Shown one piece after another: positions 38,424 through 45,194 of a stretch of DNA of 45,194 nt (within the stretch, counting starts at the first letter, position 1; every line of letters begins with the position of its first letter). The translations under genes were made by a program, and so were the position numbers. Source of the stretch: a virus. The stretch covers positions 1 to 45,194 of IMG/VR virus record IMGVR_UViG_3300023184_002700; one strand, 5' to 3'. The notes below the pieces were generated by a model. The model had not been told where the DNA came from. It was given only the letters and a program-made list of their open reading frames with translations, and ran no database searches.

Positions 38424-38711
38424 ATGACAACGAAAACAACAGATTTACAGTGGGAAATTCAAGCCTACGGTATGACAAAAGCAGAGTTAAATCGTATGGT
38501 AAAAACGCAGGCTTTTCCAGGGCAAGAACTTATGTTTGCCGCGGGTATGTTAAGTGATGCGCAACAGGTTTTAGACCCAGAGTTTAATAGTGATGGTTGG
38601 GTCAGTCCAGACGTTGCTAATCAAGCACGTCAATATATCAACTGTGCCAAGGCAATCATGTTTGATGTCATGGACCCATCACGTCGTGGTGCAATGAAGG
38701 AGACTGTATAA
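38424..38711 (+). CDS. Hypothetical helical protein, 95 residues
   Basis: The chosen ATG at 38424 has a CGGAGCG ribosome-binding site; an ATG at 38391 lies inside the promoter and would be wrong. The product is helical: LQWEIQAYGMTKAELNRMVK, GQELMFAAGMLSDAQQVLD and ARQYINCAKAIMFDVMDPSR. No motif is recognised. The stop overlaps the next ATG, starting a four-gene run of small proteins. Confidence 0.65.
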   Translation: MTTKTTDLQWEIQAYGMTKAELNRMVKTQAFPGQELMFAAGMLSDAQQVLDPEFNSDGWVSPDVANQARQYINCAKAIMFDVMDPSRRGAMKETV

Positions 38712-39028
38712 TGTTAACTCAATTAGATCAACTGTTAGATGCTATCAAAGCCGACTACGGTCGTTGGAGCAAGAACTTAACATCACCTCGCCAAGAGATG
38801 ATCGATGAGTTCAATGCTCGTATCCGTGTTACTGAAGGTAAGAAGTATATCAAGGTCATCCAAGGTACCAGCGTGTGGGGTTTCATCGTTAAAGAAGATG
38901 GTGGTAAGTTCCGTAAGGGTGATATCCTTAAGGCCGCAGGTTGGAATGCGCCAGCAATGAACCAAGCCCGTGGTAACATCATAGACGGTGGTTACACTAT
39001 CCAATGGACAGGTCCACTTTACTTATAG
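38711..39028 (+). CDS. Conserved phage protein (AGWNAPAMNQARGNI), unknown function
   Basis: The 105-residue product has a helical start and a beta-rich core: KYIKVIQGTSVWGFIVKEDG, KFRKGDILKAAGWNAPAM, NQARGNIIDGGYTIQWTG. I recall the GDILKAA.W.APA.N.ARGN pattern from many phage proteins of unknown function. Base use here is typical of highly expressed genes of this window. A strong AGGAGG for the next gene overlaps its last codons. Confidence 0.68.
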   Translation: MLTQLDQLLDAIKADYGRWSKNLTSPRQEMIDEFNARIRVTEGKKYIKVIQGTSVWGFIVKEDGGKFRKGDILKAAGWNAPAMNQARGNIIDGGYTIQWTGPLYL

Positions 39029-39036
39029 GAGGTAGT

Positions 39037-39285
39037 ATGGATAAATTCATCTATTTTTCAACAGTGTCCAAAGACATACAAACAATTTTGGAACAGTATC
39101 GTAGCCCAGAAGTTGAAGCCAGTATTTGGAAATGGGTGCCAATAAAACATTTGGCTCATATCCGCCAAGCTCTACGTAACGTAGGTAAATTCCGTATCGT
39201 TTATCGTGGACCACGTGGTCGTTATCATGATCAAGCTATGACATGGAAACAGGACGCTCGTGCATTTACGGTGTATCCAAGATGA
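39037..39285 (+). CDS. Hypothetical basic protein, 82 residues
   Basis: The ATG at 39037 has a perfect AGGAGG at 39027-39032, which decides the start over an upstream in-frame ATG. The product is basic and beta-rich: DKFIYFSTVSKDIQTILEQY, ASIWKWVPIKHLAHIRQALR, KFRIVYRGPRGRYHDQAM. The net positive charge could suit nucleic acid binding. No family recognised. The stop overlaps the next ATG. Confidence 0.65.
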   Translation: MDKFIYFSTVSKDIQTILEQYRSPEVEASIWKWVPIKHLAHIRQALRNVGKFRIVYRGPRGRYHDQAMTWKQDARAFTVYPR

Positions 39286-39458
39286 CCCCACAAGAACAAG
39301 AAATCATTGATGCTATCTGGGGAGAGGATGCCTCAGAGGTAGACAAGGCAGAAGCCACCCAAGTAGTAGAAGGAATCTTTGCCATGGCCGACATTATGAA
39401 AGCTCGTATGGAAGCTGGTAAGATTGCCTACGTTCCACTAACAGATTACCTACACTAA
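39282..39458 (+). CDS. Hypothetical acidic helical protein, 58 residues
   Basis: ATG 39282 overlaps the previous stop (ATGA), while the longer in-frame reading lies inside the upstream gene. The product is acidic and helical (QEQEIIDAIWGEDASEVDKA, GIFAMADIMKARMEAGKIAY). It is the last gene before the moxR-like promoter. No family recognised. Confidence 0.62.
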   Translation: MTPQEQEIIDAIWGEDASEVDKAEATQVVEGIFAMADIMKARMEAGKIAYVPLTDYLH

Positions 39459-39465
39459 ATTCAAC

Positions 39466-39494
39466 TTGACAAATACCATTTTTGGTAGTATAAT
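39466..39494 (+). promoter_or_regulatory. Sigma-70-type promoter (TTGACA-17-TATAAT) for the MoxR-like gene
   Basis: Perfect consensus boxes at 39466-39471 and 39489-39494 with 17-base spacing. A leader of about 28 bases with AGAGAGGG precedes ATG 39529. Confidence 0.88.
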
Positions 39495-39528
39495 AGTTTT
39501 ACACAGTTAATTAATAGAGAGGGTTAAA

Positions 39529-40626
39529 ATGGCAGTTACAGAAAATCGCACCGTAACATCAGAAGAGGCTCGCGTGGCACTCGTTCAATGTTTCAACAAA
39601 AAACGCCCAGTGTTTTTATGGGGTCCTCCAGGTATTGGTAAGTCAGAGCTAGTAGCAGGTATCGCTGATGAAATGGGCGGTCATATGATTGACCTACGCC
39701 TAGGACAGATGGACCCAACAGATATCCGTGGTATTCCTTTTTACAATAAAGACAATGGTTTGATGGATTGGGCTCCGCCAATTGACTTGCCTAGTGAAGA
39801 ACTAGCCAGCAAGTATCCAGTCGTCGTATTATTCTTTGATGAGATGAATTCAGCGGCACCTAGTGTGCAAGCCGCGGCTTATCAACTAATCCTTAACCGT
39901 CGTGTTGGTAAGTATCAACTTCCAGACAATGTTGTTATGGTAGCGGCTGGTAACCGTGAAGGTGACAAGGGCGTTACATTTAAGATGCCTAGTCCGTTGT
40001 CAAATCGTTTCGTCCATTTAGAAATGCGTCCAGACTTTGACGCTTGGCAAAAATGGGCTGTCCAAAATAACATTCATAAAGACGTTGTGGGTTACGTGTC
40101 ATTTGCTAAACAAGATCTGTTTGACTTTGATCCTAAGTCTAGCTCACGTGCTTTCGCAACACCTCGTTCGTGGACCTTCGTAAGTCAACTGTTAGAAGAT
40201 AACTTGCCTACTAGTGTTGAAACAGACTTGGTAGCAGGCACAGTTGGTGAAGGCACCGCAGTAAAATTCATGGCGCATAGAAAAATAGCTGGCCAAATGC
40301 CTGACCCTAGAGAGATCCTTGACGGTAAAGTTCGCGAACTTAAGGTCAAAGAAATCTCAGCTATGTATTCTTTAACTGTGTCTATGTGCTATGAACTTAA
40401 AGACATTAACACCAACAAGAAAGAAAGTGTTAATCAAGACCAATGGCATGAGAAGGTAGATAACTTCTTCAAGTTTATGATGGAGAACTTTACTACAGAA
40501 CTCACTGTCATGGGTGCTCGTGTGGCACTAACCGTCTACAACTTACCATTTGTTCCTAACAAACTTAAAACGTTTGATGAATTCCATAAACGTTTTGGTA
40601 AGTATATCGTCCAAGCAGTAGCATAA
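39529..40626 (+). CDS. MoxR-type AAA+ ATPase
   Basis: The 365-residue product has Walker A GPPGIGKS (32-39), a MIDLRLGQMDPTDIRGIPF segment typical of MoxR, Walker B VVVLFFDEMN (about 98-107), and a sensor-1 region VVMVAAGNREGDKGV with the arginine finger SPLSNRFVHLEM. MoxR ATPases usually act with a VWA-domain protein to remodel or load metal into protein targets. Such a protein is encoded at 41044, with one small gene between. Both have perfect promoters, so strong early or middle expression is likely. T4 itself has no obvious counterpart. Confidence 0.9.
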   Translation: MAVTENRTVTSEEARVALVQCFNKKRPVFLWGPPGIGKSELVAGIADEMGGHMIDLRLGQMDPTDIRGIPFYNKDNGLMDWAPPIDLPSEELASKYPVVVLFFDEMNSAAPSVQAAAYQLILNRRVGKYQLPDNVVMVAAGNREGDKGVTFKMPSPLSNRFVHLEMRPDFDAWQKWAVQNNIHKDVVGYVSFAKQDLFDFDPKSSSRAFATPRSWTFVSQLLEDNLPTSVETDLVAGTVGEGTAVKFMAHRKIAGQMPDPREILDGKVRELKVKEISAMYSLTVSMCYELKDINTNKKESVNQDQWHEKVDNFFKFMMENFTTELTVMGARVALTVYNLPFVPNKLKTFDEFHKRFGKYIVQAVA

Positions 40627-40627
40627 C

Positions 40628-40981
40628 ATGGGCATGACCAAGGTCCCAGACCGTTGGAAAGTTAAGAAGTTAGACTCCCGATATACTGGGAGTCAACACT
40701 TTAAATATCTAATAGATTTTAACACGGGTAGATGTCGTCCAGATCAGCTTCAATTAGATAACCCACATATAGAGCTACAACATGCCCGTAATTGGTTTTG
40801 GACAAACTATGGTCCAAGTGGTGAATACGAATATTGGGCAATATGTAATCATGTGTATGCTAATAACCCTGATTTGGAGACCCCTGTTAGCAAGTTATGG
40901 GCGTGGTCATCTACCTATCACTTTCGTATCTATATCAAAGATGATACTGTATTAAGCCATTGGGTGTTGGCCCATTCTTAG
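40628..40981 (+). CDS. Hypothetical protein between MoxR and VWA genes
   Basis: The 117-residue product has a basic N-terminus (GMTKVPDRWKVKKLDSRY), an aromatic middle (NWFWTNYGPSGEYEYWAI) and KLWAWSSTYHFRIYIKDD near the end. It starts 1 base after the MoxR stop and ends where the VWA promoter begins. No family is recognised. A perfect 7-base inverted repeat lies in its codons 16-23. It may be an accessory factor of the ATPase/VWA pair. Confidence 0.6.
   Translation: MGMTKVPDRWKVKKLDSRYTGSQHFKYLIDFNTGRCRPDQLQLDNPHIELQHARNWFWTNYGPSGEYEYWAICNHVYANNPDLETPVSKLWAWSSTYHFRIYIKDDTVLSHWVLAHS
40673..40694 (+). repeat. Perfect inverted repeat, 7-bp arms, 8-base loop
   Basis: GACTCCC (40673-40679) and GGGAGTC (40688-40694) flank GATATACT. 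In RNA this is a strong hairpin with an 8-base loop inside the first part of a coding gene. It is not followed by a T-run, so it is not a terminator. Confidence 0.6.
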
Positions 40982-40982
40982 C

Positions 40983-41011
40983 TTGACAAATGGCCATTTT
41001 GAGTGTATAAT
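40983..41011 (+). promoter_or_regulatory. Sigma-70-type promoter (TTGACA-17-TATAAT) for the VWA gene
   Basis: Perfect boxes at 40983-40988 and 41006-41011, 17-base spacing. The leader is about 26 bases with AGAAAGAGA before ATG 41044. Confidence 0.88.
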
Positions 41012-41043
41012 ATACATATTACAGTTAGAAAGAGACTAGACAA

Positions 41044-42330
41044 ATGGCAAAAACAAATTCAAAAGGCACTACAACTACTAAAGCCAAGAACTATGTAGGC
41101 GTTAAAACCAAACCCGAAGTGGATGCTCTAGTGCGTGAGAAACTAGTAACAGCTCGTATTGCCCTACTACTTAAAGCACCTTTCTTTGGTAACCTAGCAA
41201 CCAGACTACAGTTAATCAACGCTGATGATTGGTGTCCAACCGCCGCAACTGACGGCCGTAAGTTCTACTACAACAGTGAATTCCTTAAGAAAATGCCAGC
41301 TAAACAGTTGGAATTCTTAATGGGTCATGAAGTCCTACATTGTGTTTATGATCATATGGGTCGTCGTGGTGAACGTGATCCTCAACTGTGGAATATCGCT
41401 GATGACTACTGCGTGAATCAAGACTTGTTAGATCAACGCATTGGTGAAAAGATTCCAGTTGGCTTATATGAACCTAAGTATCGTGGTTGGTCAGCTGAAG
41501 AAGTCTATGATGATCTAGAAAAGAATGCAGAAAAGATTGACATCGACGACCTAGTAGATCAACTATTAGACGAACACTTAGATGGTAACGGAGATAGTGG
41601 CGAAGGTGAGGACGGTGATGAAAAGAAAGATGGCAAGGGTCGCCCAAAACTAAGTGAGGAAGAAAAGAAACAGATACGTGATGAGATCAAAGAAGCAGTA
41701 ATGACTGCGGCACAAACTGCTGGTGCAGGTAACTTGCCTAGTGGTGTTAAACGTATGATCAAAGACCTAACTACACCACAGTTAGATTGGCGAGCATTAC
41801 TACAACAACAGATCCAAAGCACTCTACGCACTGATTATACTTGGGCTAGAGCTAGCCGTAAAGGTTGGGATATGGATGCTATCATGCCAGGCAGTGATTT
41901 TGACAAAGAGATCGATATCTGTGTAGCTATTGACACATCAGGCAGTATGTCAGACACCATGCTTAAAGATATCCTTAGTGAAGTCAAAGGTATCATGGAG
42001 AGTTATACTAGTTTTCGATTGCACTTATGGTCATTTGACACAGACGTATATCCAGAAGGTGCTAAGGTATTCACAGCTGATAACCTAGATGAGATTATGG
42101 ATTGGGAACCATTGGGGGGTGGCGGCACAGACTTTGAAGCTAACTGGAAATACATGCGTGAGAATGACATACAACCTAAAAAGTTTATCATGTTCACAGA
42201 TGGTTATCCGTTTGGATCTTGGGGTGAACCAGACTACTGTGATACCATGTTTGTTATCCACGGTTCAACTACTATCGAAGCACCGTTTGGTATCACTACC
42301 TATTATGAATTAAGCAAGGAGACAGCATAA
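41044..42330 (+). CDS. VWA-domain protein with metallopeptidase-like N-terminal domain
   Basis: The 428-residue product has two parts. Residues about 30-140 hold HEVLH (95-99) followed by H104, an HExxHxxxxH zinc site as in metallopeptidases (DUF2201 N-terminal type, from memory). After an acidic linker rich in D, E and K (about 185-225), residues 290-428 form a von Willebrand A domain with the MIDAS motif DTSGSMS near 297, and later GGGGTDFEANW and MFTDGYPFG. This architecture is the usual partner of MoxR ATPases. Its client protein in the phage is unknown. Confidence 0.88.
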   Translation: MAKTNSKGTTTTKAKNYVGVKTKPEVDALVREKLVTARIALLLKAPFFGNLATRLQLINADDWCPTAATDGRKFYYNSEFLKKMPAKQLEFLMGHEVLHCVYDHMGRRGERDPQLWNIADDYCVNQDLLDQRIGEKIPVGLYEPKYRGWSAEEVYDDLEKNAEKIDIDDLVDQLLDEHLDGNGDSGEGEDGDEKKDGKGRPKLSEEEKKQIRDEIKEAVMTAAQTAGAGNLPSGVKRMIKDLTTPQLDWRALLQQQIQSTLRTDYTWARASRKGWDMDAIMPGSDFDKEIDICVAIDTSGSMSDTMLKDILSEVKGIMESYTSFRLHLWSFDTDVYPEGAKVFTADNLDEIMDWEPLGGGGTDFEANWKYMRENDIQPKKFIMFTDGYPFGSWGEPDYCDTMFVIHGSTTIEAPFGITTYYELSKETA

Positions 42331-42479
42331 TGCCAATGTATGAAACTACTGTAAAAACACCAAATGGTGACACTAAAGAACGTGTATATGCAGACAATGC
42401 TCAAGAAGCTAAGAAGCTCTTGGAGCAACGTTTTGGTCCACGTAATGTTCCGTATATTCCACATATGATTCCGCACTAA
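42330..42479 (+). CDS. Small conserved phage protein, 49 residues
   Basis: A frame from ATG 42330, overlapping the VWA stop, encodes 49 residues: PMYETTVKTPNGDTKERVYA, then AQEAKKLLEQRFGPRNVPYI. The beta hairpin plus helix resembles small conserved proteins I recall from T4-type phages. The stop overlaps the next ATG (TAATG), which supports translation. Function unknown. Confidence 0.65.
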   Translation: MPMYETTVKTPNGDTKERVYADNAQEAKKLLEQRFGPRNVPYIPHMIPH

Positions 42480-42763
42480 TGCTCAAGCACGGTGAAGCAA
42501 ATCCTCTGAACGTGCATCAGCTAAGGCGGGTCTATCATTGTCCTCCTCACTTTGAGCAGGTCATGTTTGAACCTTACCTTACAGAAAAACAAATCACAGA
42601 TTGGCTCTACGAAAATCTAGAAGGGCGATTTTACGTAGGTAATATAGACGTAGCACGCACTCCGGGTGGCAAGCCTATAGATCGTAACTTATTAGTGGCT
42701 TTTGAATTACCTGCAGAAGCCAGCTACTTCAGCCTAATACTGCCAAGCATAAACACCATCTAA
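42479..42763 (+). CDS. Hypothetical protein, 94 residues
   Basis: The product starts in a TAATG overlap. It has RRVYHCPPHFEQVMFEPYLT, a KQITDWLYENLEGRFYVGN helix-strand, then RTPGGKPIDRNLLVAFELP and a hydrophobic end (ASYFSLILPSINTI). No family recognised. The next 60 bases hold only a ribosome-binding site (AAGGAGAA), with no strong promoter. Confidence 0.65.
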   Translation: MLKHGEANPLNVHQLRRVYHCPPHFEQVMFEPYLTEKQITDWLYENLEGRFYVGNIDVARTPGGKPIDRNLLVAFELPAEASYFSLILPSINTI

Positions 42764-42825
42764 GAAATTTTTCCACCTCTCATCTAGCTGTTAAATAGAA
42801 TTGTCCCCTAAGGAGAATTTAGATA

Positions 42826-43071
42826 ATGGCAAAGAAAGAAAAACAAGTAGAAGCTCCAGTTCAAGCTGAAGCTGAACAACATGCGGCACCTAGTCTAACA
42901 CTACAAGATCTAGTGCTGGTCGCACAAATTATCCAACTAACATCAACACGTGGCACATTCCGTGCTGAAGAAATGGAACAAGTTGGTGGTTTATATAACA
43001 AATTAATTGCATTTTTGCAATCAACTGGCGCACTAGCACCAGCAACAACACCAACAGAGGAAACAAACTAA
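42826..43071 (+). CDS. Conserved small phage protein (LTLQDLVLVAQIIQ), unknown function
   Basis: The 81-residue product has a charged, alanine-rich N-terminus, a hydrophobic helix LTLQDLVLVAQIIQLTSTRG, then TFRAEEMEQVGGLYNKLIAF and a disordered A/P/T-rich end. The ribosome-binding site is AAGGAGAA. The pattern resembles a small protein of T4-type cyanophages that precedes the gene found next here (recalled). It may form a complex with it. Confidence 0.68.
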   Translation: MAKKEKQVEAPVQAEAEQHAAPSLTLQDLVLVAQIIQLTSTRGTFRAEEMEQVGGLYNKLIAFLQSTGALAPATTPTEETN

Positions 43072-43072
43072 A

Positions 43073-43723
43073 ATGATTAAACACGTAGGTAAACACAATC
43101 AAAAGAGAGTTGCGATTGTATACAGAACAGTCCCAGATGAAGATCATATGGCACTAGTAGCATACGCAGATTCTATGCCATCAATGGTACATGATGAAGT
43201 AATGAAAGTTATTGAAAGCGCAATTGGACAAAATGCTAAAGAACTAGCAGATGCATTATTCCGCACAACACTAGCTGATGGCACTAATTGCCTAACAACT
43301 TTACACAAAGGTGGTTGGTTGAAAAAAGTTCCTTGTAACCAAGTTATCGTGACTCCAACTAGTAAAAGCACTTGTCGTTTAGATGAACTAAACAACCTGC
43401 TCAAGAAAATTGAAGAAGGTGGCGATGCTGCGGCTGCGCTTGCTGATTTAGATGCCAACCGTGGTATCAAGGGTGTTCTACAAGAAGGCCGTGAACTAGG
43501 TCAACCTGCTAGTGATCCCACAAGAACTACCGCTGGTAGTGTAAGCGGTGATGTATTAACTGATGACGTTCTATCACAACAACGTTTAGATCAAGCTACG
43601 AAAATGGAAGCAGAAGCTAAATCATTACTAGCTGAAGCTAAACGTTTAAAACAGGAAGCCACTCAACTTTCTCAACCAAAGGCTAAGAATGTCGGAAAAA
43701 CTTCCAAAAAAGCCACAGCGTAG
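43073..43723 (+). CDS. Conserved T4-type phage protein (MIKHVGKHN), unknown function
   Basis: The 216-residue product begins MIKHVGKHNQKRVAIVYRTV, then MVHDEVMKVIESAIGQNAKE and ALFRTTLADGTNCL, followed by PCNQVIVTPTS. I recognise this as a protein common to T4-type cyanophages without known function (recalled). The C-terminal third is a charged coiled-coil-like helix (QATKMEAEAKSLLAEAKRLK) and a basic end. It overlaps the next gene by 35 bases in another frame. Confidence 0.72.
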   Translation: MIKHVGKHNQKRVAIVYRTVPDEDHMALVAYADSMPSMVHDEVMKVIESAIGQNAKELADALFRTTLADGTNCLTTLHKGGWLKKVPCNQVIVTPTSKSTCRLDELNNLLKKIEEGGDAAAALADLDANRGIKGVLQEGRELGQPASDPTRTTAGSVSGDVLTDDVLSQQRLDQATKMEAEAKSLLAEAKRLKQEATQLSQPKAKNVGKTSKKATA

Positions 43724-44027
43724 TAAAAAAATCACGCTGAACACAGCCAAGCGTTGGAAAGACATTGTAGAAGGTGTAGATAAAAAAGAAGTCCCAATCG
43801 ATATACTACAACAGATCATCGTTAAGTTGATCGATGGGACTAACATTAGTATAGATGTTAAGAAATTGCTTGCTGACGGTATGATTCCTAATGAAATAGA
43901 AACCATGCTTGACGACAAGTTCAATGAACTTGATGCTTATATCCAAAATGTAGATTTTTTAATCGACATCGACAAGGTAGTTAGTGCTGTGCAACCCGAG
44001 ACTGACAAGGTACTGAAAGGCCTATGA
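43689..44027 (+). CDS. Hypothetical phage protein, 112 residues
   Basis: The product begins with a basic SEKLPKKPQRSKKITLNTAK, followed by a helical acidic body (RWKDIVEGVDKKEVPIDILQ, IETMLDDKFNELDAYIQNVD). It overlaps the previous gene by 35 bases and the DHFR gene by 4. It seems to recur with the upstream gene in T4-type phages (recalled). No motif recognised. Confidence 0.66.
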   Translation: MSEKLPKKPQRSKKITLNTAKRWKDIVEGVDKKEVPIDILQQIIVKLIDGTNISIDVKKLLADGMIPNEIETMLDDKFNELDAYIQNVDFLIDIDKVVSAVQPETDKVLKGL

Positions 44028-44521
44028 TTTGTAGCATACTAGCTTCAACCAACTTAGGCGGAATAGGCAATAGAGGTACCTTGCCTTGGCCCAAACACGC
44101 ACAAGACATGATTTGGTTTAAAGAACATACTGAAAATCAAATTGTAGTCATGGGCCGTAATACCTGGGACGATCCAAAGATGCCCAAACCACTACCCAAT
44201 CGCGTTAATTATGTTGTCAGCAGTCGTCATGTAGACAAAGAATACCAACACCTAGTGCGTTGGGCTCCGGGCGATGCTATAAACAATATTAAACAGATCC
44301 AAAAACAAAATCCAAAACAAGACGTGTTCATCATTGGCGGTAAACAGTTATATGATGCCACTGAACCAATCATCGAACGTGTTTATTTAACACGCATGAA
44401 AGGTGCCTGGTTTGCTGATACACGTATCGATCTTGAACGCTATCTAGCATGTTTCCGTATCAGCGGTGTCCGTCCTGGCAACAACTGCACCTATGAAATT
44501 TGGAATCGTGTGCTGTTTTAG
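44024..44521 (+). CDS. frd: Dihydrofolate reductase
   Basis: The 165-residue product has the DHFR elements: ICSILASTNLGGIGNRGTLP with the substrate- and NADPH-binding loops, WPKHAQDMIWFKEHTEN with the active-site acidic residue, IVVMGRNTWDD, NRVNYVVSSR and VFIIGGKQLYDATEPI. It regenerates tetrahydrofolate used by thymidylate synthase, whose gene follows at once. T4 carries the same pair (frd and td). The ATGA overlap with the previous gene suggests shared transcripts. Confidence 0.95.
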   Translation: MICSILASTNLGGIGNRGTLPWPKHAQDMIWFKEHTENQIVVMGRNTWDDPKMPKPLPNRVNYVVSSRHVDKEYQHLVRWAPGDAINNIKQIQKQNPKQDVFIIGGKQLYDATEPIIERVYLTRMKGAWFADTRIDLERYLACFRISGVRPGNNCTYEIWNRVLF

Positions 44522-44523
44522 AT

Positions 44524-44552
44524 TTGACCTTCCCTTAGAAAGATAGTATAAT
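44524..44552 (+). promoter_or_regulatory. Sigma-70-type promoter giving a leaderless thyA mRNA
   Basis: TTGACC at 44524-44529 and TATAAT at 44547-44552, 17-base spacing. The expected start base 44559 is the A of the thymidylate synthase ATG, and no ribosome-binding site lies between. Confidence 0.8.
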
Positions 44553-44558
44553 AGTAGT

Positions 44559-45194
44559 ATGAAAACTTATCTTGACGCATTAAAATTTGTTTTAGAAAAT
44601 GGGCAAGTGCGAGAAGATCGCACAGGCACAGGTACCATTGGCGTTTTTGGTATGCAATCTCGATATGATCTTACCCAAGGATTCCCAGCAGTAACAACCA
44701 AAAAACTAGCATTCAAAGCCTGCCTAAGTGAACTACTTTGGTTCCTTGAAGGTAGCCGTGATGAACGCAGACTATGTGAAATCTTGCATGGCACTCGTAG
44801 TTCTGGTAAAAAAACTATTTGGACAGATAATGCTACCAGCAAGTATTGGTTACCTAACGCTGAGTTCATTGGTGACCTAGGTCGAGTGTATGGAGTCCAA
44901 TGGAGAGATTTTGGTGGAGTTGATCAAGTTGTAGAACTCGTTAACAACATTAAAAAAGACCCGTCGGGTCGTAGACATATCATAACAGCGTGGAACCCAG
45001 GGCAGTTAGACCAGATGGCTCTACCACCCTGCCACTGTTTCGCACAGTTTTATGTCTCAGCAGACGGGAAACTAAGTTGTCAGATGTACCAGCGTTCCTG
45101 CGATATGTTCTTGGGCGTGCCCTTTAACATAGCATCCTATTCCTTGCTCACACATATGATCGCGCAGGTATGTGGGCTTGAGGCAGGTGAGTTT
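44559..45194 (+). CDS. td: Thymidylate synthase, 3' truncated by window edge
   Basis: The frame is open to the right edge, giving 212 residues of about 280. ThyA signatures are clear: [20 protein letters not shown] at the start, [13 protein letters not shown] for phosphate binding, and [13 protein letters not shown] with the catalytic cysteine, then [20 protein letters not shown]. It methylates dUMP to dTMP with methylene-tetrahydrofolate. No intron or inserted endonuclease is seen in the visible part, unlike T4 td. It lies directly behind the DHFR gene. Confidence 0.97.
   Translation, partial: MKTYLDALKFVLENGQVREDRTGTGTIGVFGMQSRYDLTQGFPAVTTKKLAFKACLSELLWFLEGSRDERRLCEILHGTRSSGKKTIWTDNATSKYWLPNAEFIGDLGRVYGVQWRDFGGVDQVVELVNNIKKDPSGRRHIITAWNPGQLDQMALPPCHCFAQFYVSADGKLSCQMYQRSCDMFLGVPFNIASYSLLTHMIAQVCGLEAGEF

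Noticed and set aside
1-45194. tRNA genes, CRISPR arrays, integrase, insertion sequences or an origin.
   Set aside because: Almost all sequence is protein coding; no cloverleaf, spaced repeats, transposase or terminal inverted repeats were seen. An origin cannot be picked by eye.

Overview
The window looks like part of a large lytic tailed phage of the T4 type, probably from a marine or freshwater bacterium. Every gene I can support is on the + strand. They are packed with ATGA or TAATG overlaps, there are many small orphan genes, and TTG/GTG starts are used as well as ATG. T4-type replication genes are present: family B DNA polymerase (gp43-like), sliding clamp (gp45-like), RNase H/flap exonuclease, a DnaQ/DexA-like exonuclease, DHFR, thymidylate synthase and a small DsbA-like protein. 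I see no photosynthesis genes, tRNAs, CRISPR arrays, integrase or insertion sequences. The host cannot be named from the sequence.

Layout. (1) 1-9.3 kb: a late-type cassette. Five consecutive proteins begin with a near-identical tag, MRA[KR][DE][FL], and a sixth starts MRYDQF. The tag resembles the N-terminal capsid-targeting peptides of T4 internal head proteins. Behind these starts are a nucleotidyltransferase fold, a sigma-70 region-4 domain and an amidoligase-like protein; a second nucleotidyltransferase-like protein, a ParB-like protein and a HExxH metallopeptidase lie in the same block without a clear tag. (2) 9.3-18.6 kb: a radical SAM protein, DsbA-like protein, sulfotransferase-like proteins, DNA polymerase with a possible translational operator hairpin, a methyltransferase-like protein, the clamp, and a TGT/DpdA-like DNA transglycosylase. 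(3) 18.6-31.6 kb: decoration and nucleotide metabolism, with a second radical SAM protein, glycosyltransferase, mini DegT aminotransferase, FolE, phosphoribosyltransferase, QueE, SGNH hydrolase, MetK, RNase H, exonuclease, a QueF-fold protein and QueD. (4) 31.6-33.4 kb: small conserved phage genes. (5) 33.5-36.8 kb: an AT-rich two-gene island (SF2 helicase plus a repeat protein) with its own promoter. (6) 36.8-45.2 kb: small unknown genes, a MoxR/VWA ATPase-metallopeptidase pair, then DHFR and a thymidylate synthase cut by the right edge.

The strongest system is 7-deazaguanine DNA modification. FolE, QueD and QueE would make 7-carboxy-7-deazaguanine (CDG), and the DpdA-like transglycosylase would put a deazaguanine base into DNA. 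No QueC is visible, and the QueF-fold protein lacks the catalytic cysteine of nitrile reductases. The end product is therefore more likely CDG or a decarboxylated 7-deazaguanine than preQ0/preQ1. QueE has an unusual CX3C-X35-C cluster motif. A phosphoribosyltransferase in the same run could salvage the guanine that DpdA releases, and MetK could supply SAM.

Regulation is unusually readable. At least ten promoters match TTGACA/TATAAT with exactly 17 bp spacing. Four of them put the predicted transcription start on or within one base of the start codon, which predicts leaderless mRNAs. One clear intrinsic terminator lies at 38311-38340. No gene-free stretch exceeds about 120 bases.
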